DNA of 64,000 nucleotides from Turnera subulata. Lineage: Eukaryota > Streptophyta > Magnoliopsida > Malpighiales > Passifloraceae. The position numbers were made by a program, and so were the translations under genes. The notes under the pieces are model-generated. The model saw nothing but the letters and a program-made list of their open reading frames with translations. It had not been told where the DNA came from and did no database searches. This document shows, piece after piece, positions 21,646-34,190 of this stretch. Position 1 is the first letter of the stretch. Each line of letters opens with the position of its first letter. Where the stretch lies: the NCBI GenBank assembly GCA_028386065.3, contig JAKUCV010003596.1:35892-99891 (forward strand), written 5' to 3'.

Positions 21646-23169
21646 TGTAAGTTTCCCTAGAGCTATTATGACATTCATAATATGCACAACATGCAGCGGA
21701 AGTAAGGAAACTAACCAAGAACCAAGTGAAGCATGCATAAATCGTATAACAAATTTTACATACCTGGAAGATTAGGATCTTTCACCTAATAGCTGTAACG
21801 AATCAGCAAGAGCTAGACAACGGCCTGGCTCCTCTACGGTATCCACACGAACCGTTATCAAGGTGGAGTCGTCTTACAATCCAACTTCCGAGCACTCCCG
21901 AATTGGGTGCTAGCAGCAGAAAACGGGAGCTTGTATAGTTGTGGTGTTTTGCTCTTCCTTCTTTCACAAAGAAGAAGAGAGGTGGAAGGGCTGTGTGTTA
22001 GCTCTGAAATTTTTCAGAACCCAAAACGTGAGAGAGAGAGTGGAAGAGAAAAAATCTGATCTCAATCACTCACACCCAAAGGTTCATTAGTGGAGGTGAA
22101 TGGCCAACACCTTGGCCCCATTGCCTACCATTATATGTCTTAACATAATAACGTTCCACTAATCCTTGTCAGCATGCACAGCACCTAAAGAGGCACAATT
22201 ATGCAGACAATAAGTGAACCAACCACCCCAAAACGACCTGGTTCAACCACAGTCCAACCACGGTTCAACCACACCCGGTCCAACCATTGTCCAACCATGG
22301 TTCAACCAACTGCTCGAATCAACGGTTCTATGTGTGTGACCCTGTAGGCACTTGTAACATCCGGCAATAATTGTAAAATGTCATTTTACAATTATATGCA
22401 AAGAGCGGCGTCTAGCAACACATCATTGCTACCCGAACGACAAGATCAATACTGATTCTCTATGCCTCGAAACACGTCATCGTCCCTTCGTCCCATTATC
22501 AGATTAAACCGAGACATGGAATATGTCAATCTCGTATATGTTTAATCTCGCTTTCTTGATCCTCGAGTTAACTGTGTAAAACGGATACCAATGATATCAC
22601 CATATCATAATCCGAGCACAGCCGTGCATTTACAGTTCAACTCTATCAAGAAACCATCCGATAATATACCCGTTATATAGGTCTGACGAATCCCCTCTTG
22701 ACTCATCAAAACCCATTACATAATCATCATATACCCAATGATTACCCTTATGTCCACCCAGTTACGGATGACCAGGAATAATATCAAAGTACATGACTCA
22801 TATGTTGGGAACCTTGATGATCTCAGGTCGGAGGACAATTACATCTATAAGAACCACTAATGACATACATATAACGTTCCATGTAGGGTTCTTATGTGGG
22901 TCGGTCCAGTCCACAAGTTCTCCAACTTGTACCCGTATGTAGAATTCATATCACATATGCAATTCTCAACATACGCTAGTCTTAATTTATTATTACAACC
23001 CATCCGTAATAATAATCGACTAGGGACATTTAAGAATATGAAATATTCTAGGGTTATAAGTATGTGCAAGCGTTTATCTCATAAACGATACTTATTGGAA
23101 TAACCTTAATGTGTATACATGACTGCAAATAATCATCCATGATTGGCTTTTGGGCATATTACACTAACA
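21646..23169 (-). repeat. 3' LTR of C2
   Basis: Nearly identical by eye to 32651-34185. It carries a cluster of TCCAACCA and CCATGGTTCAACC words near 22236-22310. Open frames near 22857-23103 on both strands recur in the other LTR and are not genes. Confidence 0.95.
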
Positions 23170-23182
23170 ATCTCCCACTTGC
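23170..23182 (-). other. C2 polypurine tract
   Basis: Plus strand ATCTCCCACTTGC; the minus strand ends GTGGGAGAT directly at the 3' LTR, the usual copia form. C1 has the same at 4895. Confidence 0.85.
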
Positions 23183-23305
23183 ACTAAAGCCAATCATCCA
23201 TATATCTCATACATGTGGATCTAGCACGACCATCATGCTTCAGCTGCGTGAGAAGATTAGACAATAGATCTCCTACTGTGTTCCCAAAACGAACTTTACA
23301 CAGCC

Positions 23306-23569
23306 TTAGTTGTAGAGTCGGCTACTGTCTCTTGCTTGGAACTCTTCCAGCAAACAGTGCCACCTCCAAGGCAAAAACACATAACCTGATTGCGATCTAA
23401 AATCATCCCTGATAGTTTGGAAGCTAGCATCTTTGTAACACTTTACAACAAGCCCATTAACGCTTCCGTAAACCAGGAATGCATCCTTAGTGCTTCTCAA
23501 GTACTTAAGGATATTTAACAACTGTCCAGTGACTTTCACCGGGATCAGATTGGCATCTGCTTGTGACAC
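23306..23569 (-). pseudogene. C2 RNase H (fragment)
   Basis: Contains GLVVKCYKDASFQ and SQSGYVF, which match the copia RNase H core (usually GYTDASF). A first-position change at the core Asp region and surrounding frameshifts indicate decay. Preceded by an ILKYLRSTKD-type block of the connection domain. Confidence 0.85.
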
Positions 23570-24055
23570 TCAGAGCATTAGCGACATTCGGTCGAGTACA
23601 TAATATGGCATACATGATAGATCCTATTGCCGAAGCACAAGGGATCTTACTCATCCGCTCTCTCTCCTTAGATGTACTAGGACATTGACTCCTTGAGAGA
23701 GAGTCGCCATGTTACATGAGCAAGAGTCCTTTCTTGGAATCCTGCATGCTAAACCTCTTTAGCACCTTGTCAACATATGTACTCCGACTTGCCCGAGAAG
23801 CCTTTTGGATCTATCTTTATAGATCTTTATACCTAACACTTAGGCAGCTCTTCCTAAGTCCTTTATTGAGAAATTCTTTCCTAACCAAGTCTTTGCAGAC
23901 TGTAGTGTCGGAATATCACTCTCAATAAGTAGGATGTCGTCAACATACAACAACAAGAAAACAATAGTGCTCACACTAACCTTCTAGTAAACACATGGTT
24001 TATCTTCATTAATGATGAAGCCAAACTCTTTGATTACATCATTAAAACGAAGATT

Positions 24056-24795
24056 TCAACTCCTAGAAGCTTGCCTTAGTCCACAAATGGACCTTTGCAA
24101 CTTGCATACCATACTAGCATTCTCTGGATCGACAAAACCTTCAGGTTGTGTCAAGTACACATCCACAAAAATTTTTCCATTATGGAAAGCGGTTTTGACA
24201 TCCATTTGCCATATCTCATAATCATGGTATGCGGCTATAGCCGAAAGAATCCGGATGGATTTAACCATGGCAACTGGTGAGAAGGTTTCACCATAGTCAA
24301 TACTATGAACTTGCTTGAAACCTTTCGCAACCAATTGCCCTTTAAAGGTAATCATATTACCATCCATGTCGGTCTTTCACAAAGACCTATTTGCACCCTA
24401 TAGGTTTTACCCTTTCAGGTGGATCAAACAAGGTCCATACCTTGTTTTTCATACATGGATTCCATTTCCGAATTCATAGCTTCAAGCCACTTCTTGGAGT
24501 AAAGACCCGTAATGGTCAGCTGATAGGAAGTGGGCTCATCCTTACTTATGAGCATCACATTACCGGTATGAGTCACGAGAAATCCATATCTCTCGGGCTC
24601 ATACCGAATCCTATCCGACCTACGCGGTCCACGTGTTACAGGAATAGGATTCTCGTCCACAACACTTTGTGGTTCCTGTTTTTGTTCCATCTCAGCCTCT
24701 TTATCTCGAACTTCTTCAAGTTCTATTATCCTCCCACTAATTCTTCTAGAAATAGACATTCTTTCTAGAAAAATAGCATTCCGAGCCACAAACAC
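24056..24795 (-). pseudogene. C2 reverse transcriptase N-half and linker (fragments)
   Basis: 24424-24795 holds the integrase-RT linker (SDRIRYEPERYGF) and the TSYQ...SKKWLEAMNSEMESM block. 24056-24367 holds MDGNMITFKGQLVAKGF, ETFSPVAMV, QMDVKTAFHNG and GLRQASRS. The palm motif region further down (23570-24050) is broken into shorter frames. Confidence 0.87.
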
Positions 24796-25189
24796 TTTGT
24801 GCTCTATGGGATTATAGAAACAATACCCTTTGAGGTATCATTCAAAAGGCACTTGTCGGATTTAGGGTCGAGTTTATCTGATGCTTAACGTCTCACATAA
24901 GCCTCACAACCCTAAATCCTCATAAAAGACAAAATGGGACGCTTCCCAATCCATATCTCATATGGTGTTTTTAAGACCGATTTAGATGGAACACAGTTAA
25001 GGTAATTGCAGCACTCAATAATGCATGTCCCCAAAAGAAAATAGAAGGTCAGCTTGACTCATCATAGAACGAACCATGTCTAACAAGGTTCGGTTCCTCC
25101 TATCGGATACACCATTTGAAGAAGTGTACTCGGTGGAGAAAGCTGTGATACTATACCACAACTCTTTAGATGATCAAGAAACTCTCGGG

Positions 25190-25668
25190 CTAAGTATTCA
25201 CCTCCTCGATCTTATCGAAGTATCTTAATACTTTTCCGAGTCGATTCTGTACTTCATTCTTGAATTCTTTGAACTTTTCAAAGGATTCCGACTTGTGTTT
25301 CATTAGATGCACATAGCCGTATCTACTGAAGTCATCAGTAAATGTAATGAAGTATTGAAAACCATCTCTAGCCTGTGTAGACATTGGTCCGCATACATCA
25401 GTATGTATTAGACCTAGCAAGTCCTAGGCTCTTCACTTTTACCCGTAAAAGAAGCCTTAGTCATTTTGCCTAACAAACATGACTCATATGTCTCATATGA
25501 TTCAAAATCAAATAAGTCTAAAAATACAACTTTATGGAGTTTAGGAATACGAGTCTCGTTTATATGGGCCAAACGACTATGCCAGAGATAGGTTTCAATA
25601 GAATCATGTAATCTAACCTTCTTCGTATTAATGTTATAGATAGGCGTTACTAGGTTTAGAACATACAA
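25190..25668 (-). pseudogene. C2 pre-integrase and integrase (fragments)
   Basis: 25414-25668 contains LWHSRLAHINETR and CLLGKM (pre-integrase zinc region, first His changed context). 25190-25420 has HTDVCGPMSTQARDG, keeping the Gln that is a stop in C1, and the ITFTDDFSRYGYVHLMKHKSE block. Confidence 0.87.
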
Positions 25669-25701
25669 ATCATCGTTTAAAATGCACCATCATAATCAAT
25701 T

Positions 25702-26591
25702 TCATTGAAATAAATAGAACAACAATTGTTCTTTATTCTCAATGAAACTTTTCTTGTCCATACAAGATACAGAAATCAAATACCTGCTTATGGTAGGTAC
25801 ATAATAATAATTGTATAGTTTTAAAACCAAAATACTAGGTAAGCATAGATAGAAAATCCCTACGGCTAATGTAGCAACTCTTGCTCCAATTCCGAGGCGT
25901 AGGTCTATCTCATCCTTAGCCAATCTCCCACTCTTTCTCAGTTCCTACACATTTCTACAAATGTGAGAACCACTTCTGGTATCTAATACCCATGAGGCAG
26001 AGGTAGAGATATAAGCCTCTATAACAAAAAACCTGAAGCGAAAGTCTCACTTCCCTTCTGCTTCTTTACCTTTTCAAGGTGAACAGGGCAGTTTCGCTTC
26101 TAATGGCCTGGTTTGTTGCAACGGAAACAATTTCCTACCTTTGCAACACCACCGTTGGGTTTCAGCACATGAGAACAAGAAGATGCACATGCATCAAACC
26201 ATTTGGTACATTTCTTCTTCTTGTCAAACTTTGCTTTACCCCTTTCCTTTTTCAAAGGAAACCAAGACCCCTAAGGCTCTCAATGTATCTAATCATCTTG
26301 AGCACATGAGGTCTAACAGGGTGATAACTCAGCCATTTTGTATTGGAACAATGCCTTAGAGGTTTCGTACCTCCCATGCCTTGCTTGCTCTCCTCAGAGC
26401 ATTTTCAGGTGTTCGATCATATCGAACGCCCACACGTTCTCAACTTGCTTCTGAAGCTCAGAGTCCATGGCAATTAGCGTAAGGCATGCAACATCCAATG
26501 CATCATCAACATGCTTCTCACAAGGATCTACTTCTGCCCTAGAAGCATTAGGCGCCAATTCATTAAGAACAGGCCCTTCATGGACATACAA
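25702..26591 (-). pseudogene. C2 gag and protease (fragments)
   Basis: 26394-26591 gives gag N-terminal sequence matching C1 (AFDMIEHLKML). A protease region near 25975-25990 reads VLDTRSGSH, which keeps the Asp that C1 lost but breaks the next Gly. The part between is shortened relative to C1 and frameshifted. Confidence 0.85.
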
Positions 26592-27210
26592 ATTTTTCTT
26601 GTTTGAAGACCATCCTCAAAAGGTGATGCCACTCTAGGAAACTATTCTTATTTAGCTTGTCCTACTCAAGGACCAATCGCAAAAATAAAGTGCTAGTGTT
26701 TTGTGCCTTGGTAATTCTACAACAATGATCAACTCACACAAATAATAGCCATGCATACAAATCATTTAATAAGGAATTCTATTAAATGTACTCCTACTAC
26801 ATAAATCAAGACAATTATATAAGTAGGCCAAGATCCATATTCATACTATATATTAAAGCTAGCCGAAGAAGTTACTGTAGATTAGGTTTGTTAGGGTGAT
26901 TTGGAGGTGAGTAAAGATTGGACTATTATTGGTTAATTTTATTTTTATATTCTATGGTTTTGTTGCGGTATAGCAAATCTCTTACAACTCTGCCACTTCT
27001 TAAAAATTCCTTTTCTATTGGCCATTAAATTCTATTTTATTAAATAAATCATTTGTTTAACAATTGAAAATCTTTCTTTATTTTACTTCCTTTTCCAACG
27101 TTACCTCTTCTCTGCTGTCGTCAATCACCAACACAGCAAAACAGCGTCATGGTTTTTTTTTTTCTTATATTTCTTCCCATCTTCAATCAAAATTTGATAA
27201 TATATAATTA

Positions 27211-27622
27211 TTGGGAATAAAATTCTACTGTATGCCTTTATATGATTGTCTTTCTTTCTGTTTTAGTTGTGCTGTACTGCTGTTGCCGATGGCCGCCGCC
27301 ACCGCTTGCAGCCTCCGCCTTTTCCTACCTTTTGCCATCCCCAACAATTTAAACCCAAACTCCCCTCCTCTTGAAGCCTCTACCGCCAACCACTATCACC
27401 ACCACCCCCACTTCAAAAATTTCAATGATCGACTCATGGACGAGAAAACCCAGCACCATCACTGACCTCCAAACCGAGCCCGAAAAATCTGCCAATTTTT
27501 TGCGCCATCACACATGCTTGCCATGCTCAGTTGATACAACCAGATTGGACAAAAAAGAATTTCTTATTATTACAACAAGCAAAGAGGAAGATGCTGTGGC
27601 GGTAGTTGGCAACTGTGAATAA
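27211..27622 (+). other. unrecognised open stretch inside the Helitron, possible captured gene piece
   Basis: A GC-richer island with overlapping open frames (27211-27465 and 27371-27622). A frame from MAAATACSLRLFL has a Ser/Pro/His-rich composition that could be a transit-peptide-like N-terminus. I do not recognise a family. Helitrons often carry exon fragments, which is the only reason to mention it. Confidence 0.25.
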
Positions 27623-28709
27623 AAAATATAGAAGGAAAAGAATTTTGGTTGTCTTAAAGAATAAATAAAATAAAAATTTAATTTTTTATTTTGAAAATAA
27701 AATATTAAACAAAAGAGATGATATATGGCTGATTGTGGATGACATAACATAATAAATAAGGATGTTTTATGACATGACTTGGTATAGAGCAGGATAGAAT
27801 TTCTCTCCACTTCTTAATATCTTGCCAAATGTACTAAACAACACCTTAATATCTTGCCGTATGTATTAGACAACTCTGTTCCACGTAGCTCCATAATAAT
27901 GGGTGCCATGTGTATGGCCTATTACGTTCCACGAAATAGTTTCTTTATAGTGATTTTCTTACCAAGTGACCCATTCCTTTCCTTATAAATAAGAGATCCT
28001 CAACTCTTTTGCAATTCACCTTCAGAAAAACTTGAATGTCTTTTTGTTAGTAGAATACGGGAGTTCAATAACAAAAAAAGAGGCTTTTCTAATACTTCAG
28101 ACTTCCAGTTTTCAACATAGGTATGTGAGATTTTTATTTTCATTATATCATTTATTTTTTTAAAATTGAACGATAAAATTTTTATTAAGGAGAGTTTACT
28201 TTCATGGTTTTCTTTTCTGAGATCTTTCAATTATGAAAAGAGAGGTTGTGATCGTAGTATTCATTAACTTTTTTTTTTTGTGTAACAGTTTGTGGTAAGT
28301 AATTAACATGGACATCAAGAAACACCATGTGAAAAGAAATTCTCCGGTACTAGAAAATATGATAGGAGTCTTACTTTATAATTATCGCCTTTCCAACCTC
28401 TCAATTTAATTTGGAGATGAAAAGATGGAATAAAGTGATAATGAAAATTATTTTATTTTGTTTTAATCCATCTCTGCAAGACAAAATAAATCCAATTTAC
28501 GCGCGAGAGTTAATCTTCTAAAAAATATATTAAAGATCCCATGGTAGAAGCATATACACGATAAGAACCACAGAGTTGGAATTTTTTTTTTTGAAAAATA
28601 GCAGTAGTACTTTCCGATTGAAAAAAAAAACGATGATCATGCTTATTGGCCGAAAAAATAGTCTACCGCACAACGAACCATTACCCAGTTTGATTGATGG
28701 ATGCGTAAG

Positions 28710-29052
28710 TGTCACCGGGTCATTACCCTCTCCCCAAAAGGTCAACTTAATGGGGTGTGCAGCACCCCTGTATATATGGCCCAAGACCTTCCCCTTCCTT
28801 TCCGATGTGGGATTCCGTCACATTCTCCCCCACCGAATCCGACGACGCCCTTGTCATCGACCGGGCACCCTGCCTACTCCATCCCCACGGAGCGCTTGGC
28901 GTGACATCGGAATTGGGTCGGGTCAGCTCCGCTACTACTTGTCACGGGGTCATTACCCTCTCCCCAAAAGGTCAACCTAATGGGGTGTGCAGCACCCCTA
29001 TATATATGGCCCAAGACCTTCCCCTTCCTTTCCGATGTGGGATTCCGTCACA
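28710..29052 (-). mobile_element. TRIM (terminal-repeat retrotransposon in miniature)
   Basis: Two 113-bp LTRs, 28710-28822 and 28940-29052, start TGTCAC and end GTCACA on the plus strand. A perfect TSD GTAAG flanks them at 28705-28709 and 29053-29057. Orientation is minus: a purine tract (GGTGGGGGAGAA) abuts the low-coordinate LTR, and AGTAGTAGCGGAGC abuts the other where a primer site belongs. The internal region of 117 bp has no coding. Confidence 0.93.
28999..29043 (-). promoter_or_regulatory. snRNA-type promoter pair in the TRIM LTR
   Basis: On the minus strand the LTR has ATCCCACATCG (29033-29043), an exact match to the plant snRNA upstream sequence element RTCCCACATCG, then 25 nt, then TATATATA (28999-29007). 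The second LTR has the USE match and a shorter TATA-like run. Plant Pol III U6-type promoters have USE-TATA spacing of about 23-24 nt and Pol II types about 33-34 nt, so the spacing is nearer the Pol III type. Confidence 0.55.
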
Positions 29053-29879
29053 GTAAGAGTTCCAGTCGATGAGCATATCAAATAATTCGCAAAATTTATC
29101 CAGAAAGATTATTGATCTACAAGTTTCAGTCCGGCCATGATAATGGAGAAAAAAAATTGTGCTTTTTTCCCAAAAACATTGTCTATTCCACAACACAAAA
29201 CCGAGCAGTAAAAATTGTTGATATACAAGTTTCAGTTCAAGTGGATATTAAATAAATTGCAAAAATTATCAATAAAAATTAATGATGTACAAGTTTTAAT
29301 TTGCAAAAAATATGAATAAAAATTAATGATTTACAAGTTTTAAAGAAGCGTAAAAATAGGATCGAGACAAAAATTAAACTAGGATAATAACGTATCAATG
29401 GAATCGAGACAATTAAAATTTAAACTTGAGTTTAATGGAGGTTCATTTTTCGTTTATGACATAGATCAAAAAATGATTATCAAAACTAATCGTTTTCACC
29501 GTTTTTGTTTTTATGGTTATCAAACGCTGCAAATATTAAACTAAAGTTATTAAGTGATGTCGTGTGATGTAGTTTGTTCTTCCACCTTTAGTAGTGACAC
29601 TCATATGACATGTGGCGTAATATATTGGTGGCAAAGTAATAAGTTGACGGGTTTGAATGCTTACATGGGTCGATTTAAAGTCGAGCCTACAATCCCGACA
29701 ATACTTTGCTAGCCAACTACTCGAATCCGAAGGATGTCATAAGTTTTTCTTTTTCAATGGAAAGATGATAAATCAAGTTGACATCGTAAAAATCAGGTAG
29801 TATGTATCAGTATCACTGTAAAATGATGAATTCGTACCGATCGAAACGAAACCAGATAACACGATGAAAGGAAAATATT

Positions 29880-30085
29880 CCTAAATTTACAAATCCTTCT
29901 ACGCCTTCGATTTAAGAACTTGAATCTATTTATCATTTTTCATTAATAGTCATGCATCTTGATATTAAATGATATAAAAGAAATATTTATAAATTTACAA
30001 ATCCTTCTTCGCCTTCGTTTTAAGAACTTGAATCTATTGATCATTTTCCATTAAAGTATAGTCATGCATCTTGAAATTAAATATT
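29880..30085. repeat. ~110-bp direct duplication within the Helitron
   Basis: The block with AAATTTACAAATCCTTCT, TTTAAGAACTTGAATCTATT and GTCATGCATCTTGA occurs at about 29881-29970 and 29990-30085. A shorter 38-bp tandem (AAAAATGGTACATAACACCACC) follows at about 30686-30745. Confidence 0.8.
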
Positions 30086-31344
30086 GTGAAAGATAAATTA
30101 TGTATAAAGGACAGTAGTTCATATAAAAGTATGATAATTAATCCCCTCGTCTAATAACTAATCCCGGATTATGGCTTCAAATACAGAAGTGAAATAAAGC
30201 ATCCAATCCAAACTTTAGAGATGGATGGCTTATATATTGCGGTAACTTCTGATGATTTTAAAGTCGTCATTTCTTTACATATTGTTTTGTTTTTTGTCGA
30301 GTAAACCAAAATCACGATCACATGTATACAGAGTGGAATCATTTTAATTAATAATTTTGCATTGAATAGCTTGAGATACACCTGCGAAGTCAATTTAATC
30401 AGTAATCCATATGATTCATCAATGACGGTGACGGTGATGAATCTGTCAATGTGGTAATGTATAATCGGGGCAACTATGTAAAAAAAAATAGGAAGGAAAT
30501 TAGTTTAGGATGGTTATATGATCGACATCTCTGATAAATAATTATCGAATATTATGTGATGAATCATAGGCAAAGTTTATTTTATATTTTAATGTAAATC
30601 TTTTTAATGCAGTGCTATTCATACAAAGTTTTTATCAGTATATAATGAAAAAAATAGCTGATAAAATTACCTAAAATTTATACTAAAAATGGTACATAAC
30701 ACCACCGTAAAAAATAAAAATGGTACATAACACCACCGTAAAAAATATTTACTATATATTTTCATGCAATGAGTATGCATCTATTCCTTTTATGTAAATT
30801 TTTTTCTATGAAATCATTTTTTTGCACCAAATTAAAGTAGCAAAATTTTTTAGTTATGTATTAAAATAAATACTCGCGTCGCAGCGAAGCAAGGCAGACT
30901 TCCTAGTTTTACTACAACATAAGTCAGCTTTGGCTGATAAACTTATATCATAGCTATTTAGGTAGACAACTCTTGTCAATTACATCTCTATGTAACTCTT
31001 GGATAGTTGAGTGAACAACACCTTGTCCAAGTCTATCTTATAGACATTGCTCAACCCTTGCCTCTAGGTCCTTAATCCTATTAAGATAACCTATTTAAGT
31101 CCAAACCCACAATAAACAGTCGAGATATTACAATTATCCACTCGCACCTTCTTAGGATAAACAATGGCACCTTGCTTTGCCAAAAACTACCAATTGTTGA
31201 TCTTAAGCTTGATGAGTGCTTATCATGGAAGGCAACTAAGAACTTAATATTTTTTCATCAACATATAATTCCAACACATCAAATGCTTGTTCTTGATAAA
31301 TCATACATTGATGTCATGTAAGTTTGAAAGCAAAACTACATGAG

Positions 31345-32194
31345 AATATCGATGTCTAACTTGAACATCGATGTTTTGAGAATCTGATTCTCCCAACTAC
31401 TTGGCAGCAGTTAGTATTTCGGCCATATCCAGCGCTATAGAGCTCGGATTTGTGCAAACTTGGTGTCCCTGGAAAGTTAAGAAGTAGAGCTACAACTTTG
31501 CTGTTCAGGCAAGACACCAATTCGGCCTCCATCTGCCCCGAATTCGCTGTTGAAGTCACTGGTCTTCACAACATCGATGTTGAACCCTTCAACATCGATG
31601 TTTGAAGTTTGCGAATCCACAAAACATCGATGTTGATACTCAAACATCAACGTTGGAGGTTGCCGAACCCTTAGAACATCGATGTTGAACATCAAACATC
31701 GATGTTGGAGGATGCCGAAGCCTCAAAACATCGATGTTGACATTCAAACATCGATGTTGGAGGTTTGCGAGCCCTTAGAACATCGATGTTGACAATCAAA
31801 CATCGATGTTTTAGTGCTTGAACTTCAAAGTATTTGGCAGTAGCTCAAGAACATCAATGTTGAACACTTAAACATCGATGTTTTGAGTACTTGAAAGTTC
31901 AATATCTTGGCAGTAGCATTATAACATCGATGTTTAACATTTAAACATCGATGTTTAGGTTCTGGAACTCAAGAACATCGATGTTTGCACTTAAACATCG
32001 ATGTTGTTGGAGCTCTGGAACTCAAACCAATTTGGCCGAGCTTAAATAACATCGATGTTTAACACTTAAACATCGATGTTGTTGAGTGTTTGCATGAAAA
32101 CATCGATGTTGGTCACACAACATCGATGTTGTGGAGATTCGCCCAAGGCCAATCTTCATGCCAACATCGATGTTGTTCACACCAACATCGATGT
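31345..32194. repeat. array B of AACATCGATGTT palindromes (C2 leader)
   Basis: About 24 copies, more than 20 of them perfect. In the middle the array is a 52-bp tandem repeat: pairs start at 31623/31643, 31675/31695, 31727/31747 and 31779/31799, with partners 20 bp apart. At 31570-31602 two palindromes are joined so that 15 bp on each side of a CCC loop pair. Words TTGGCAGTAG and TGCCGAA recur between pairs. Confidence 0.96.
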
Positions 32195-32212
32195 TATGGC
32201 CTAAACTTGCTT

Positions 32213-32315
32213 GAACGACAATCGTTCGATACACAAACCGACACTCGGTTTTTCTTAGTCGAACCCTTCGACCTACTGCCATAAACATCTTGATTGATAT
32301 CTCATACCAATCAAG
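32213..32315. repeat. hairpin cluster after array B
   Basis: Same order as in C1: GAACGA/TCGTTC (32213-32227), AAACCGA/TCGGTTT (32235-32251, perfect here), GTCGAA/TTCGAC around CCC (32258-32272), CTTGATTG/CAATCAAG (32289-32315). Loops are 3 nt in the first three. Confidence 0.87.
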
Positions 32316-32637
32316 TGCTTGTTGTCAAAACACTTTTGACAAATCAACCTTAACAACATATATATCACATATATATAATTGAATACAATATGACATGATC
32401 ATGCTCTATCACATAAAATATATCATGTATATTTACTCAAAAACATATCAAACATATGCATATAATTGGATGGAAGATCACATATACCAAAACAAATTCA
32501 GCATATCATTTGATAATACACAAACACATCATGTTCAAAACCATTTAGCATATCTCATACACAAAACGATTCCTACACATGCTAAGATGATCATATCTCA
32601 TATGCATCATTTATACGGTTTAGAGATTCACAAGAAT

Positions 32638-32649
32638 GCTCCGCTACCA
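32638..32649 (-). other. C2 primer-binding site
   Basis: Minus strand TGGTAGCGGAGC beside the 5' LTR, the same variant as C1 and C6. Confidence 0.8.
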
Positions 32650-32650
32650 T

Positions 32651-34185
32651 TGTGAGTTTCCCTAGAGCTATTATGACATTCATAATATGCACAACATGCA
32701 GCGGAAGTAAGGAAACTAACCAAGAACCAAGTGAAGCATGCATAAACCGTATAACAAATTTTACATACCTGGAAGATTAGGATCTTTCACCTAATAGCTG
32801 TAACGAATCAGCAAGAGCTAGACAACGGCCTGGCTCCTCTACGGTATCCACACAAACCGTGATCAAGGTGGAGTCGTCTTACGATCCAACTTCCGAGCAC
32901 TCCCGGACTGGGTGCTAGCAGCAGAAAATGGGAGCTTGTATAGTTGTGGTGTTTTGCTCTTCCTTCTTTCACAAAGAAGAAGAGAGGTGGAAGGGCTGTG
33001 TGTTAGCTCTGAAATTTTTCAGAACCCAAAACGTGAGAGAGAGAGTGGAAGAGAAAAAATCTGATCTCAATCACTCACACCCAAAGGTTCATTAGTGGAG
33101 GTGAATGGCCAACACCTTGGCCCCATTGCCCACCATTATATGTCTTAACATAATAATGTTCCACTAATCCTTGTCAGCATGCACAGCACCTAAAGAGGCA
33201 AAATTATGCAGACAATAAGTGAACCAATCAGCCCAAAATGACCTGGTTCAACTATGGTTCAACCACAGTCCAACCACGGTCCAACCACACCCTGTCCAAC
33301 CATGGCCCAACCATGGTTCAACCAACTGCTCAAATCAACGGTTCTATGTGTGTGACCCTGTAGGCACTTGTAACATCCGGCAATAATTGTAAAATGTCAT
33401 TTTACAATTATAAGCAAAGAGCGGCGTCTAGCAACACATCATTGCTACCCGAACGACAAGATCAATACTGATTCTCTATGCCTCGAAACATGTCATCGTC
33501 CCTTCGTCCCATTATCAGATTAAACCGAGACATGGAATATATCAATCTCGTATATGTTTAATCTCGGTTTCTTGATCCTCGAGTTAACTGTGTAAAACGG
33601 TTACCAATGATATCACCATATCATAATCCGAGCACAGCCGTGCATTTACAGTTCAACTCTATCAAGAAACCATCCGATAATATACCCGTTATATAGGTCT
33701 GACGAATCCCCTCTTGACTCATCAAAACCCATTACATAATCATCATATACCCAATGATTACCCTTATGTCCACCCAGTTACGGATGACCAGGAATAATAT
33801 CAAAGTACATGACTCATATGTTGGGAACCTTGATGATCTCGGGTCGGAGGACAATTACATTTATAAGAACCACTAATGACATACATATAGCGTTCCATAT
33901 AGGGTTCTTATGTGGGTCGGTCCAGTCCACAAGTTCTCCAACTTGTACCCGTATGTAGAATTCATATCACATATGCAATTCTCAACATACGCTAATCTTA
34001 ATTTATTATTACAACCCATCCGTAATAATAATCGACTAGGGACATTTAAGAATATGGAATATTCTAGGGTTATAAGTATGTGCAAGCGTTTATCTCATAA
34101 ACGATACTTATTGGAATAACCTTAATGTGTATACATGACTGCAAATAATCATCCATGATTGGCTTTTGGGCATATTACACTAACA
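32651..34185 (-). repeat. 5' LTR of C2
   Basis: Starts TGTGAGTTTCCC, ends ACACTAACA, followed by CTATG. Very close to 21646-23169, so C2 is a relatively recent insertion although its coding region is badly decayed, which suggests it moved as a non-autonomous copy. Confidence 0.95.
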
Positions 34186-34190
34186 CTATG

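Larger units (their letters stand above)
26841..30906 (+). mobile_element. Helitron-like insertion in the C2 leader
   Basis: Begins TCATACTATATATTAAAG and ends CTTCCTAG, matching Helitron rules (5' TC, 3' CTAG) with a GC-rich inverted segment (CGCGTCGCAGCGAAGC) shortly before the 3' end. C1 has the uninterrupted site at 8151-8175, so the insertion point is clear (T|T here rather than the usual A|T). Length is about 4.07 kb. No Rep/helicase is seen, so it is non-autonomous. Confidence 0.75.
21646..34185 (-). mobile_element. Ty1/copia element C2, Angela-like, with nested Helitron
   Basis: LTRs 21646-23169 and 32651-34185 (about 1.53 kb) start TGTRAGTTTCCC and end TTACACTAACA. Flanks CTTTG (21641-21645) and CTATG (34186-34190) match four of five. 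Polypurine tract AAGTGGGAGAT borders the 3' LTR and a TGGTAGCGGAGC primer site borders the 5' LTR. All domains from gag to RNase H are present but heavily broken. A Helitron-like insertion occupies 26841-30906 in the leader. Confidence 0.94.

Noticed and set aside
22857..23103. open frames on both strands recurring at 33873-34119
   Set aside because: They are in the two LTRs of C2 and are LTR sequence, not genes.
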